Shown here: one piece after another, positions 20,229-32,779 of the stretch
How positions within the stretch are numbered: the first letter of the stretch is position 1
Layout: the number at the start of each line of letters is the position of its first letter
Assembly: GCA_947471745.1 (NCBI GenBank)
Contig: CANJKZ010000774.1
Coordinates: forward strand, 930,001-994,000
Direction: 5' to 3'
Origin: Closterium sp. Naga37s-1
Taxonomy: Eukaryota; Streptophyta; Zygnematophyceae; Desmidiales; Closteriaceae
Length of the DNA stretch: 64,000 nucleotides
The notes under the pieces: model-generated
The model's database searches: none
Seen by the model: the letters and a program-made list of their open reading frames with translations, nothing else
What the model was told of the DNA's origin: nothing
Made by a program: the position numbers and the translations under genes

Positions 20229-21566
20229 AACTTGTGGGCTATGCATGATATTTTAGTCATGGTTACAGGATTGACTTCAAGAGCGCACTGCAACTGGTTT
20301 GATAGCATGTCTTTTTTTTTCTTTCGACTGTGGCTCTGCACCGTCACAAAAATACTCCCATGCAAGCGTATGGTACCAATATTCAACAGTTAAAACAATC
20401 AGTATCAAATGCTCAACATCTTCTAGTTATTTCTTTCAGTTGTTTGTGTTGTTCAGTGTGTCCATTTTTAACAGGACGTTGTGGGGCAGGTAGGTGAGCA
20501 TGGGAGTTGTTGAATAAATTACCTACCCTTAATCACGGCAATGGTTGACAAGTCGTGTCATGTACATACCTGTTGTGGCCTATTGAAATGTTTTTAACAA
20601 TACCGTACAGTCATATGGGCATGCCACCCCACCAGTAGGTTGCGGGGTTAATGCATGGATTGCACAATAGATCTCATTGCCAATAGGGATAGAGAATAGT
20701 AGCAGGTCCTTGTAGATACTACACTTGGGACTATGGTATGCATGGTTACCGTAGTACGGTAAGTTGACCTCAAGAGTCAAGAGCGAGTTTCATCTAGTTT
20801 GCTTGTAGTCTGGCATACCTACCCTCGTCCACTTAGTTGTGTCAACTTAGCAGTTTTGCACATGTGCGATTGCTAAAAGCAGAGATGGTATTTGATACGA
20901 ATGTTTCAGAACCTGCACGGCAGCATGCAATGATAAAAGTAGATGAAATAGCATACAACGCTAGAAACATATCTTTTTTTTTTTTTAATGATCCGATCAG
21001 CTCGGTGTCCCACGGAGAAGCCACACTTCTACCCGAAACCATTCCCCCCTAATCCCTAAACCATGCTCGCAGAACTATCCAGCTCTGAACCGTCCAAATT
21101 GACAATGAAATTTCTCCGCACCACGCTTATCGTCCCATATACCTCATCGACAACACCGTCTAACCAGCCATTTATAAGCCGCCCACACCAATTTACCCAC
21201 CCTCTAACCGTCACTTTAGATAACATTTATAGGTGTATGCACTAAGTCAGCTCCTGCCTTCTCATCTCCTTCCGTCATCCGTTCTCATGCACCTTCCATA
21301 TGTGTTCTGCAGCCATGACCTTCGCAGTCCTCAACCCGCACCCGTCCTCGGCCACCGATATATCCGGCACTCTTGGTGGGTCCGTCATCGTCATGGTGAT
21401 GTACCGTCTCCCTTGTAAACACTCTGACTGCTGTCTTCCTATCTCTCCTGGCACCAGATATGCATCCGACGGCATGAATCAAACTAGCTACCGAGACCTT
21501 CATGGTACTGTTATTGGACCCGTGTATGACAATGCGAAAGGGTCAGAACGCATCTTTGCTGCTTAC
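20229..21566. other. Interior of the Mutator-like element without a supported gene
   Basis: This is AT-richer sequence downstream of the transposase stop. Short open frames exist on both strands, but none has a recognisable domain. Further minus-strand exons belonging with the 21,567-21,720 exon may lie here; I could not follow them with confidence. Confidence 0.4.
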
Positions 21567-21720
21567 CTCTCCACCTAGCCAACTCAAATTCTGCATCGAG
21601 TTGCACCATACCTCGATAAGTTTTTTCGCGACTAAAAAAGTAGAGCTCCCTAATCAGATTTTGCCGACAATACAACCGAACATCCTCCCTCGCTTCTGCG
21701 GCTGATGGATAAACTTTCCC
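21567..21720 (-). pseudogene. MuDR/FAR1-like N-terminal exon, opposite strand
   Basis: Between an acceptor (atattccag) and a donor (gagag, then gtaagc), the minus strand encodes GKVYPSAAEAREDVRLYCRQ, then a basic/aromatic stretch (ELYFFSREKTYRG). This is the pattern of the MuDR/FAR1 N-terminal DNA-binding domain: G.xFPS..EAxxxxxxYxxxN....... It faces away from the right arm and is in the opposite orientation to the C-terminal transposase exons. It is therefore either the start of a second, convergent gene or the transposase start moved by inversion. I could not find its continuation; the Cys and His of the usual downstream zinc motif are not clear. Confidence 0.55.
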
Positions 21721-21999
21721 CTGGAATATGTTGCATACATTGAAGTCTTGCATATCTACATGACTAGTGCACCAAACGAAATGGAGATAAAGGAACATCA
21801 GATTGCAATTTCTGTGTGAAATCTGGCATTACAATGGAGCGTACGAAGCATCGCAATGTCAACCAAGAGTATTAGGATCTGCAAAGGTCAACCCTAAATA
21901 CATGGGCCAGACCTCACCTGGCTTGCAGTGGGTGAGACATGACGCTGATCCCAAGTGCCAAGAGCTCTGATGGATAATGAGCACGGGAAGATAACGGGG
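21721..21999. other. Spacer between the N-terminal transposase exon and the right satellite
   Basis: I see no gene. If the minus-strand exon is real, this should hold its promoter or first exon. Confidence 0.35.
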
Positions 22000-24900
22000 A
22001 ATGAGAGTGTATATGATATGAACGGGGAACCAGGACCAGAGAGGTGATGAAAGTGGATGAGAGTGGATGAGAGTGGATGAAAGGGACTGAGAGTGGTTGA
22101 GAGTGGATGAAAGGGGATGTTAGTGGTTGAGAGTGTATGAGAAGGGATGAGAGGGGATGAGAGTGTATGAGAGTGTATGAGAGTGCATGAGAGGGGATGA
22201 GAGTGTATGAGAGTGTATGAGAGTGTATGAGAGGGGATGAGAGTGAATGAGAGTGAATGAGAGTGAATGAGAGTGTATAAGAGTGTATGGGAGTGTATGA
22301 GATTGTATGAGAGTGTATATGATAGTGGATGAGAGTGAATGAGAGTGTATGAGAGGGGATGAGAGGGAATGGGGGTGTGTGTGAGGGGATGGGAAGGGAT
22401 GAGAGTGTATGAAAGGGGATGAGAGGGAATGAGAGTGTATGAGAGTGTATGAGAGGTGATGAGAGTGCATATGATAGTGTATGGGAGGGTATGAGAGGGT
22501 ATGAGACTCTCATCGAGTGTATGAGAGGGGATGAGAGGGGATGAGAGGAAATGAGAGTGTATGAGAGTGAATGGGAGTGTACTACAGGGGTTGAGAGTGT
22601 ATGAGAGTGTAGGAGAGTGAATAAGAGTGGTTGAGAGTGTATGCGAGTGTATGAGAGTGGATGAGAGGGGTTGAGAAGGGATGAGAGGGGATGAAAGGGG
22701 ATGAGAGGGGATGAGAGGGGATGAGAGTGGATGAGAGGGAGTGAGAGGGGATGAAAGGGGATGAAAGGGGATGACAGGGGATGAGAGGGGATGAGAGTGG
22801 ATGAGAGGGAGTGAGAGGGAATGGGAGGGAATGAGAGTGGATGAGTGGGAATGAGAGGGAATATGAGTGAAGGAGAGTGAATGAGAGGGGATGAAAGGGA
22901 ATGAGAGTGTGTGAGGGGATGAGAGGGGATGAGAGTGTACAAGAGTGTATGAGAGTGTATGTGAGAGTGAATAATAGTGTATGAGAGAGGATGAGAGGGG
23001 TTGAGAGTGTATGAGAGCGGATGAGGAGGGATGAGAGTGTGTAAGAGAGTATATGAGAGTCAATGAGAGGGGATGAGTGGGGATGAGAGTGGTAGAGAGT
23101 GAATGAGAGTGTATGAGAGGGGATGAGAGGGAATGGGGGTGTGTGTGAGGGGATGGGAGGGGATGAGAGTGTATGAAAGGGGATGAGAGGGAATGAGAGT
23201 GTATGAGAGTGTATGAGAGTGTATGAGAGGGGATGAGAGGGGATGAGAGTGGATTAGAGGGAGTGAGAGGGGATGAAAGGGGATGAAAGGGGATGACAGG
23301 GGATGAGAGGGGATGAGAGTGGATGAGAGGGAGTGAGAGGGAATGGGAGGGAATGAGAGTGGATGAGTGGGAATGAGAGGGAATATGAGTGAAGGAGAGT
23401 GAATGAGAGGGGATGAAAGGGAATGAGAGTGTGTGAGGGGATGAGAGGGGATGAGAGTGTACAAGAGTGTATGAGAGAGTATGTGAGAGTGAATAATAGT
23501 GTATGAGAGAGGATGAGAGGGAATGAGAGTGTATGAGAGTGTATGTGAGAGTGAATAATAGTGTATGAGAGAGGATGAGAGGGGTTGAGAGTGTATGAGA
23601 GGGGATGAGGAGGGATGAGAGTATGTAAGAGAGTATATGAGAGTCAATGAGAGGGGATGAGTGGGGATGAGAGTGGTAGAGAGTGAATGAGAGTGTATGA
23701 GAGGGGATGAGAGGGAATGGGGGTGTGTGTGAGGGGATGGGAGGGGATGAGAGTGTATGAAAGGGGATGAGAGGGAATGAGAGTGGATGAGAGTGTATGA
23801 GAGGTGATGAGAGTGCATACGATAGTGTATGGGAGGGTATGAGAGGGTATGAGACTCTCATCGAGTGTATGAGAGGGGATGAGAAGGGATGAGAGGAAAT
23901 GAGAGTGTATGAGAGTGAATGGGAGTGGATTACAGGGGTTGAGAGTGTATGAGAGTGTAGGAGAGTGAATGAGAGTGGTTGAGAGTGTATGCGAGTGTAT
24001 GAGAGTGGATGAGAGGGGTTGAGAAGGGATGAGAGGGGATGAAAGGGGATGAGAGGGGATGAGAGGGGATGAGAGTGGATGAGAGGGAGTGAGAGGGGAT
24101 GAAAGGGGATGAAAGGGGATGACAGGGGATGAGAGTGGATGAGAGGGAGTGAGAGGGAATGGGAGGGAATGAGAGTGGATAAGTGGGAATGAGAGGGAAT
24201 ATGAGTGAAGGAGAGTGAATGAGAGGGGATGATAGGGAATGAGAGTGTGTGAGGGGATGAGAGGGGATGAGAGTGTACAAGAGTGTATGAGAGTGTATGT
24301 GAGAGTGAATAGTAGTGTATGAAAGAGGATGAGAGGGGTTGAGAGTGTATGAGAGTGGATAAGGAGGGATGAGAGTGTGTAAGAGAGTATATGAGAGTGA
24401 ATGAGAGGAAATGAGAGGGAATGAGAGTGGATGAGTGGGAATGAGAGGGAATATGAGTGAATGAGAGTGAATGAGAGGGGATGAAAGGGAATGAGAGTGT
24501 GTGAGGGGATGTGAGGGGGTGAGAGTGTATCAGAGTGTATGAGAGTGGATGAGAGAGAATGAGAGGGGATGAGAGGGGATGAGAGTGTATGAGAGTGGAT
24601 CAGGAGGGATGAGAGTGTATGAGTGTGTATGGGAGTGTATGAGAGGGGTTGAGAGTGTATATGATAGGAACGGGGAACCAGGACCAGAGAGGTGATGAGA
24701 GGGGATGAGAGTGTATGACAATGTATGAGAGGGATGAGAAGGGATGAGAGGGGATGAGAGGGGATGAGAGAGAATGAGAGTGAATGACTGGGAATGAGAG
24801 GGGATGAAAGGGAATGAGAGTGTGTGAGAGGGGATGAGAGGGGACGAGAGTGTATCAGAGCGTATGAGAGTGGATGAGAGTGAATGGGAGGAGATGAGAG

Positions 24901-27900
24901 GGAATGATAGAGTGTGTGATAGGATGAGAGGGGATGAGAGGGAATGGGGGCGAATGAGAGTGTATGAGAGTATATGAAAGGGGATGAGAGCTCATAAGAG
25001 TGTATAAGAGTGTACGGGAGGGGACTAGAGTGTATGAGAGTGTATGAGAGTGGTAGAGAGTGAATGAGAGTGTATGGGAGTATATGAGAAGGGATGAGAG
25101 GGGATGAGAGGAGATGAGAGTGGATGAGAAGGAATGAAAGGGAAATGAGAGGGAATGCGAGGGAATGAGAGGGGATGAGAGGGAATGAGAGGGAATGAGA
25201 GGGAATGAGAGGCAATGTGAGGGGATGAAAGGGAATGAGAGCGTGTGAGAGGGGATGAGAGGGAATGGGGGCGAATGAGAGTTTATGAAAGTGGATGAGA
25301 GGGGATGAGAGCTCATAAGAGTGTATGAGAGTGTACGGGAGTGGTAGAGAGTGAATGAGAGTGAATGAGAGTGTATGGGAGTGTATGAGAAGGGATGAGG
25401 GGGGATGAGAGGAGATGAGAGTGGATGAGAGGGCATGAGAGTGTATGAGAGTGTATGAGAGTGTATGAGAGTATATGAGACGGGATGAGAGTGTATGAGA
25501 GTGTATGAGAGTGTACGAGAGTGTATGAGAGTGGATGAGAGTGAATGAGAAGGAATGGGAGGCAATGTGAGGGGATGAAAGGGAATGAGAGTGTGTGAGA
25601 GGGGATGAGAGGGAATGGGGGCGCATGAGAGTGTATGAGAGGGGATGAGAGGGGATGAGAGTGGTAGAGAGTGAATGAGAGTGAATGAGAGTGTATGAGA
25701 AGGGATGAGAGGGGATGAGAGGAGATGAGAGTGGATGAGAGGGAATGAAAGGGAAATGAGAGGGAATGCGAGGGAATGAGAGGGGACGAGAGGGAATGAG
25801 AGGGAATGAGAGCGAATGAGAGGCAATGTGAGGGAATGAAAGGGAATGAGAGGGAATGAGAGGGAATGAGAGGGAATGAGAGGGAATGAGAGGCAATGTG
25901 AGGGGATGAAAGGGAATGAGAGCGTGTGAGAGGGGATGAGAGGGAATGGGGGCGAATGAGAGTTTATGAGAGTGTATGAGAGGGGATGAGAGCTCATAAG
26001 AGTGTATGAGAGTGTACGGGAGTGGTAGAGAGTGAATGAGAGTGAATGAGAGTGTATGGGAGTGTATGAGAAGGGATGAGGGGGGATGAGAGGAGATGAG
26101 AGTGGATGAGAGGGTATGAGAGTGTATGAGAGTGTATGAGAGTGTATGAGAGGGGATGAGAGTGTATGAGAGTGTATGAGAGTGTACGAGAGTGTATGAG
26201 AGTGGATGAGAGTGAATGAGAAGGAATGAGAGGGAATGGGAGGCAATGTGAGGGGATGAAAGGGAATGAGAGTGTGTGAGACGGGATGAGAGGGAATGGG
26301 GGCGAATGAGAGTGTATGAGAGGGGATGAGAGGGGATGAGAGTGGTAGAGAGTGAATGAGAGTGTATGAGAAGGTATGAGAGGGGATGAGAGGAGATGAG
26401 AGTGGATGAGAGGGAATGAAAGGGAAATGAGAGGGAATGCGAGGGAATGAGAGGGGATGAGAGGGAATGAGAGGGAATGAGAGGGAATGAGAGGCAATGT
26501 GAGGGAATGAAAGGGAATGAGAGCGTGTGAGAGGGGATGAGAGGGAATGGGGGCGAATGAGAGTTTATGAGAGTGTATGAGAGGGGATGAGAGCTCATAA
26601 GAGTGTATGAGAGTGTACGAGAGTGGTAGAGAGTGAATGAGAGTGAATGAGAGTGTATGGGAGTGTATGAGAAGGGATGAAGGGGGATGAGAGTAGATGA
26701 GAGTGGATGAGAGGGTATGAGAGTGTATGAGAGTGTATGAGAGTGTATGAGAGGGGATGAGAGTGTATGAGTGTGTATGAGAGTGTCCGAGAGTGTATGA
26801 GAGTGGATGAGAGTGAATGAGAAGGAATGAGAGGGAATGGGAGGCAATGTGAGGGGATGAAAGGGAATGAGAGTGTGTGAGAGGGGATGAGAGGGAATGG
26901 GGGCGAATGAGAGTGTATGAGAGGGGATGAGAGGGGATGAGAGTGGTAGAGAGTGAATGAGAGTGAATTAGAGTGTATGGGAGTGTATGAGAAGATATGA
27001 GAGTGCACATGATAGTGGATGAGAGTTTATGAGAGGGGATGAGAGTGAATGAGAGTGAATGAGAGTGTATGAGAGTTTATGAGAGGAGATGAGAGTGGAT
27101 GAGAGGGTATGAGAGTGTATGAGAGTGTATGAGAGTGTATGAGAGGGGATGAGAGTGTATGAGAGGAGATGACAGTGGATGAGAGGGGATGAGAGTGGTT
27201 GAGTGTGAATGAGAGGGGATGAGAGTGTATGTGAGTGAATGAGACTGTATGAGAGTGCATGAGAGTGTATGAGAGGGTATGAGAGGGGAAGCGAGTGTAT
27301 GAGAAGGGATAGGAGTGGATGAGAGGAGAGGAGAGGGAATGAGAGTGTACGAGAGTGAATGAGAGTGGATGAGACTGTATGAGAGGGGATGAGAGTGAAT
27401 GAGAGTGTATGAGAGTTTATGAGAGGAGATGAGAGTGGATGAGAGGGTATGAGAGTGTATGAGATTGTATGAGAGGGTATGAGAGTGTATGAGAGGAGAT
27501 GAGAGTGGATGAGAGGGGATGAGAGTGGTTGAGTGTGAATGAGAGGGGATGAGAATGTATGTGAGTGAATGAGACTGTATGAGAGTGCATGAGAGTGTAT
27601 GAGAGGGTATGAGAGGGGATGCGAGTGTATGAGAAGGGATAGGAGTGGATGAGAGGAGAGGAGAGGGAATGAGAGTGTACGAGAGTGAATGAGAGTGGAT
27701 GAGAGTGTATGAGAGGGGATGAGAGTGAATGAGAGTGTATGAGAGTTTATGAGAGGAGATGAGAGTGGATGAGAGGGTATGAGAGTGTATGAGAGTGTAT
27801 GAGAGGGTATGGGAGGAGATGCGAATGTACGAGAAGGGATAGGAGTGGATGAGAGGAGATGAGAGGGAATGAGAGTGTACGAGAGTGAATGAGAGTGTAT

Positions 27901-29135
27901 GGGAGTGTATGAGAGGGGATGAGAGTGAATGAGAGTGTATGGGAGTTTATGAGAGGAGATGAGAGTGGATGAGAGGGTATGAGAGTGTATGAGAGTGTAT
28001 GAGAGTGTATGAGAGGGGATGAGAGTGTATGAGAGTGTATGAGAGTGTCCGAGAGTGTATGAGAGTGGATGAGAGTGAATGAGAAGGAATGAGAGGGAAT
28101 GGGAGGCAATGTGAGGGGATGAAAGGGAATGAGAGTGTGTGAGAGGGGATGAGAGGGAATGGGGGCGAATGAGAGTGTATGAGAGGGGATGAGAGGGGAT
28201 GAGAGTGGTAGAGAGTGAATGAGAGTGAATTAGAGTGTATGGGAGTGTATGAGAAGATATGAGAGTGTACATGATAGTGGATGAGAGTGAATGAGAGTGT
28301 ATGAGAGGGGATGAGAGTGAATGAGAGTGAATGAGAGTGTATGAGAGTTTATGAGAGGAGATGAGAGTGGATGAGGTATGAGAGTGTATGAGAGTGTATG
28401 AGAGTGTATGAGAGGGGATGAGAGTGTATGAGAGGAGATGAGAGTGGATGAGAGGGGATGAGAGTGGTTGAGTGTGAATGAGAGGGGATGAGAGTGTATG
28501 TGAGTGAATGAGACTGTATGAGAGTGCATGAGAGTGTATGAGAGGGTATGAGAGGGGATGCGAGTGTATGAGAAGGGATAGGAGTGGATGAGAGGAGAGG
28601 AGAGGGAATGAGAGTGTACGAGAGTGAATGAGAGTGGATGAGAGTGTATGAGAGGGGATGAGAGTGAATGAGAGTGTATGAGAGTTTATGAGAGGAGATG
28701 AGAGTGGATGAGAGGGTATGAGAGTGTATGAGAGTGTATGAGAGTGTATGAGAGGGTATGGGAGGAGATGCGAGTGTACGAGAAGGGATAGGAGTGGATG
28801 AGAGGACATGAGAGGGAATGAGAGTGTACGAGAGTGAATAAGAGTGTATGGGAGTGTATGAGAGGGGATGAGAGTGAATGAGAGTGTATGGGAGTTTATG
28901 AGAGGAGATGAGAGTGGATGAGAGGGTATGAGAGTGTATGAGAGTGTATGAGAGTGTATGAGAGTGTATGTGCGGGGATGAGAGAGGATGAGAGTGGATG
29001 AGAAGGGAGAAGAGGGGATGAGAGGGGATGAGAGTGTGTGAGAGGGGATGAGAGGGGATGAGAGTGTGTGAGGGGGATGAGAGTGTGTGAGAGGGGATGA
29101 GAGTGTGTGAGAGGGGATGAGAGGGGATCAGAGTG
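22000..29135 (-). repeat. Right 10-bp satellite array with higher-order structure
   Basis: This is 7.1 kb of the same 10-bp satellite as the left array, but reverse-complemented (plus strand gagtgtatga, gaggggatga). Higher-order duplication is visible from rare marker strings. cggggaaccaggaccagaga occurs near 22,023 and 24,670. A string with gactctcatcgagtg recurs about 1.35 kb apart (22,505 and 23,853). gggaaatgagagggaatgcg recurs near 25,140, 25,750 and 26,410. gaagggataggagtggatga recurs several times between 27.3 and 28.8 kb. The open frames of up to 1,067 codons on the minus strand are a property of the 10-bp period and not genes. Confidence 0.95.
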
Positions 29136-29685
29136 TCAGGGGATTAGAGAGCAGTCAAGCACGAGATAGCAGAAAAGCGAGGCCAAGCACGAGAGAGGGA
29201 ATTGACGTAATCGAGGCTTTGGCCGGGGATGACACGGCATTTGAGGGAGTGAGAAAAAAAGGGCAGGAGACAAGAGAGCACGAGAGGTGGGGCTAGCAGA
29301 CGAGAGAGCATGGAAACCCTGGCCTCGGCGGTGGCACACTCTCGCCCAGCAGGGTGGCCGCATTGCGCATTGCGACGGCAGCGGCCTGGTCGGCGCGATG
29401 CGCGGAGCGGCCAAAAGCTGGCCACAGTGCGCATCGTGACAGCGGCGGCACGGTCGGCGTGATGCGCGGAGCGGCCAAAAGCTGGCCGCTTTGCGCATCG
29501 CGACGACGGCGGCTGCTCCTGATCGTCTTGATGCGTCGAGCGGCGAAGTGGCTGCACTGCATCTCGCGACGATCGGGCCCGATAGGCGCGATGTGCGGAG
29601 CGGCGCGCCGGCCGCTAGGCGCATCGCGACAGCGGTCTGATCGAATTTCTAATGTATATTATTATTTTTTCGAATAACGAGGGAC
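29136..29685 (-). repeat. Right inverted terminus of the Mutator-like element
   Basis: Reverse complement of the left arm. Bases 29,225-29,330 match 15,297-15,360 (shared ctctcgtctgctagcc and ctctcgtgctctcttgtctcct), and 29,340-29,685 match 12,974-13,299. It holds about three 60-bp subterminal units, each containing a short palindrome made from gcggccaaaagctggccgc-like bases. It is longer than the left outer arm because of the extra units. Confidence 0.75.
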
Positions 29686-30035
29686 AGGGTTGGGAGCAGA
29701 AGCAGAGAGAGCCGTGGAACAAGGAGTGTTGGAGGCAGTAGTAGCAAGTCTGGCGCTGGTGATGGTGTTGGTGGGGGAGGAGAAGCAGTGCTGGTCTCTC
29801 TTCCTAAGGATTCGGGAAAATCTGACAGATCTAGCAGCAGGGATAGTGGGGAGGGTGTGGAGAGTGGGAGGTTGGCATCTGAGCCTGAGTGTGTGGCTCT
29901 GGTGGCAAGAGACGCGCCAGGACAAGTGCAGGAGGGAGGAGAAAGCGATTGTTTAGATGGATGTGCTGATCGTGGTGATGGTGATGATGATGGTGATGAT
30001 GATGAGCATAATGAGGAGGAATTGGAGTACGAACG
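29686..30035 (+). other. Open acidic fragment between the Mutator-like element and copia element A
   Basis: One plus-strand frame stays open and has a protein-like composition (PKDSGKSDRSSSRDSGEGVE, later a GDGDDDGDDDEHNEEELEYE run) until it meets copia sequence near 30,036. It has no start, recognisable domain or clear splice sites. It could be part of a host gene or of another element cut by the neighbouring insertions, or chance. Confidence 0.3.
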
Positions 30036-32779
30036 GACTCTACGGACTCGTCCGAAGGTGGAGCTGAGAGCGACTGGCTGGTAGACAGAGGAGTGAGCTG
30101 TGGCGAGGAGTACTGGAAGCCGAAGCGCTGAAGGACCTGGTGCACCATGTGTGACTGAGTCCGTGTGATGGTGCGCCGTGCTCTGTCCCGGGTGATCTGC
30201 AAGCCAAGATAGCTGCGCAGTTCACTTAGGTCAGTGCAGGTATGTCTCTTCTGCAGCTCGGACTTGACAAGGGTCAGTGCCTCAGTGTCAGCCGTGGAAA
30301 AAACGAGGTCGTCGACGTACACTAGGACGTAGAAGGGCGGCAGCGAGGTGTCGGTGCGTAGAAACAGCGACGGGTCTGCTGTAGAAGGAACAAACCCAAG
30401 AGCCGCAAGTGTAGTCCTGAGTGTGTCGTGCCACTCGCGAGGCGCCTCTGCGGACTTCCTGGATGCCATCTCGGCATCCATTGCTGCCTGCCACTGAGAA
30501 GAGTAAGGACCCGTAATCGCCTCTGCGTAAGAGCGCGGGGTCGGGATGTCTGGAGCATCCGGGTCTCCGTCAGGGGCAAGCAGCATGGAAGCGAAAGGAG
30601 GTACAGCAGCTGCAAGACACTCAAAGTTCTCCTGCCTGTCCTCAAGGACGTCCGTGCCAAGAGCACACTCACCCCCGACGGACGGAGGACTGGCAGGCAC
30701 AGACTCAGCAACTAGAGCAGAGGCGTAGTTGAGACGGCAGGCAGCAGCAAAGTCAAGCAGCTCAGCAACGAGAGCAGAAGCAGCAGCAGACTCAAAGGAC
30801 GGGTCAGTGACAGCAGTGGCAAGGAGACGAGCGACAGTGGGACTGGCAGCACGCGCTCGGTCAGACTCAGGGTCAGGGACCGCAGGAAGAGAGGACTCAG
30901 GAGGAGCAGGCAGAGGAACACGCAGTGGAACAAAGGAAGGACGGAGTGCCATGGTGTGCGTGCCTGGGACAGGAGGAGGACGCGAACGAGGAGCGCGACG
31001 TGCAGTGCGAACAGGCGAGACAGGACAAGACGCAGGCTCACGACGCTCTATAAGACCTCCAGACTGCTCAGTGTAAGGAGAGGGAACAGGCAGTGGGGAG
31101 GCTGGCTGTAACGGCGGCTGCGACTGGTCAGGCGGTGGACACAGGAAGGGAGGAGGAAGACCAGTAGAAGACGGGACACCAAGAACCTGCTGAACCAAGG
31201 GAACGAAGTACGGTCGCGGCCGCACAGTGCCTCCAGCACCTCCAGCTCCAGGGTCAACTGCTCCAGCTCCTGCAGCTCCAGTGCCTCCTGCGCCAGGGCC
31301 TCCAACTCCAGCTACACCAGCTCCCGCGCCTCAGCAGGCGCAGTACCAGGGGGAGTACCAGACGCACTAGCACCTAGAGCAGCAGCGGCTATACCTCGGT
31401 CAGGCGGCACACACCAGTAACAGTCACCCTCAGCACTAAAAGACAAAGCATACATGGCAGAGATAATAACATCAAAGTCTAGGTCAAAGATAGCAACTCC
31501 CGACCTAAGTAACTCCGCCCAGCGAGGGCGCTCGACGTCATCACCAAACTCAGTACGCCAGGCGTCGTCAAGGTGGGCAAAGCAGCAGCGCTCAGTGTGA
31601 AACCTCCCGCATGTCCGGCCCGCACGGGCACCCGTGCGAATGACATACGGGCAGGTCTCACTACCCTCACCCACCCCACGCTGAACCAACCACTCACGGA
31701 GCTGCTGGGGCGTCTGAGTCTCGCTCCGACGCTGCTGCTGCTGGCCCCGACCACCACCAGGTCCTCCACGCTGAGGTCCAGACCGACCACCACTGGTCCC
31801 ACCGCCTCCACTGCCGCCACTCCCTCCGCTGCCTCCACCGCCGCCACTAGAGCCTCCACCTCCGCCACCGGTCCCACCGCCGCCACCACCTCCACCGCCT
31901 CCGCCTCCTCTACCGCTGCCCCCACTACCACTCCCACTGCCACCTCCACCACCACCGCTGCCTCCTCCACTACCCCCGGCCACCCTTGCCCTTGCTGTTG
32001 CGGCGCTTTGTACTAGTCGAAGCAGTACCGACGTCCTCAGGAACAGAGACGTCTGCAGCAGCAGCAGAGGCGAAGGAGGAGGAAAGGGGGGAGGGGGAGC
32101 ACCCCTCAAAGAAGGGTGAGCGCGGAGTGCCACGAGCAGCACCTACAGCAACTGCACTAGTCTCAGCTGCGAGGAGATGCTGCTCGAGGAGGTCAACAGT
32201 GAGGGAGGTGGGGTCGAGGGTGAGGAAGTGGTCCCTGACAGAGCGAAGGGAGTCAGGGAGGCGAGTGACTATGAAGTAGAGGGTGATGAACATGGGGGGC
32301 TGGTTCGTGGGAAGGAACTCAGCAGGGACGGCAGCGCGGTAGCGAGTGTCGCTAGTGCGCAGGTGGGTAACCAGGTCCGCTACTGTGGCAAAAGCCGACA
32401 GCTCAGGGAACAGGTAGGGCAGTAGCAGCCTGCCAATAGCAGCAGTGGCAGGGGAGGAGTAGCGAGCAACGACAGCGTCGTACAAGGCCTGTGCTGTCCT
32501 GTGCTCGCCAAAGTGAGCACACTCGGTCGCGGGCAGGTGGTTGCGAATGGCCAAGCGGGCAGTAGCGTCACGAGACAGCCACTGGGAACGGGTCGAAACG
32601 TCAGCTGTGGCGGGAGGGGCTGGAGCGGCACCAGACACGTGGTCAAACAGTGAGACACTGTCCCGACTATCGCTCAGTAGGTACAGTTGCAGATCGTCGT
32701 GCCACGTGTCAAATGCTACAGGTCTGCCCTCCGGGTCGAACGGGAGAACTCGAAGTGACGGCATAGTGGCACAGGACTC

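Larger units (their letters stand above)
12974..29685. mobile_element. Giant foldback Mutator-like element with satellite-filled arms
   Basis: The two ends are inverted copies. Reading inward, both ends begin gtccc(t/c)(t)cgtta, then share cgatcagaccgctgtc, cggccggcgcgccgctccgc, gatcaggagcagccgcc and further blocks. Inside the arms lie a shared agggtt(c/t)ccatg block and the same 10-bp satellite in opposite orientation. Between the arms are MULE transposase parts. Total length is 16.7 kb, of which about 2.0 kb is a later LTR element insertion. The arms are diverged, so this is not a young copy. I did not find a 9-bp target duplication at these edges, so the outer limits are approximate. The transposase looks incomplete (see its entries), so mobility is doubtful. 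An alternative is a segmental inverted duplication that merely encloses MULE fragments. Confidence 0.68.

Noticed and set aside
22000-29135. Very long minus-strand open frames (up to 1,067 codons) rich in His, Ser, Pro and Leu
   Set aside because: They follow only from a stop-free 10-bp satellite read in any frame; all three frames give the same peptide cycle and there is no domain or start context.
22000-29135. CRISPR-like array
   Set aside because: The repeat is a 10-bp satellite without spacers, in a eukaryotic context.
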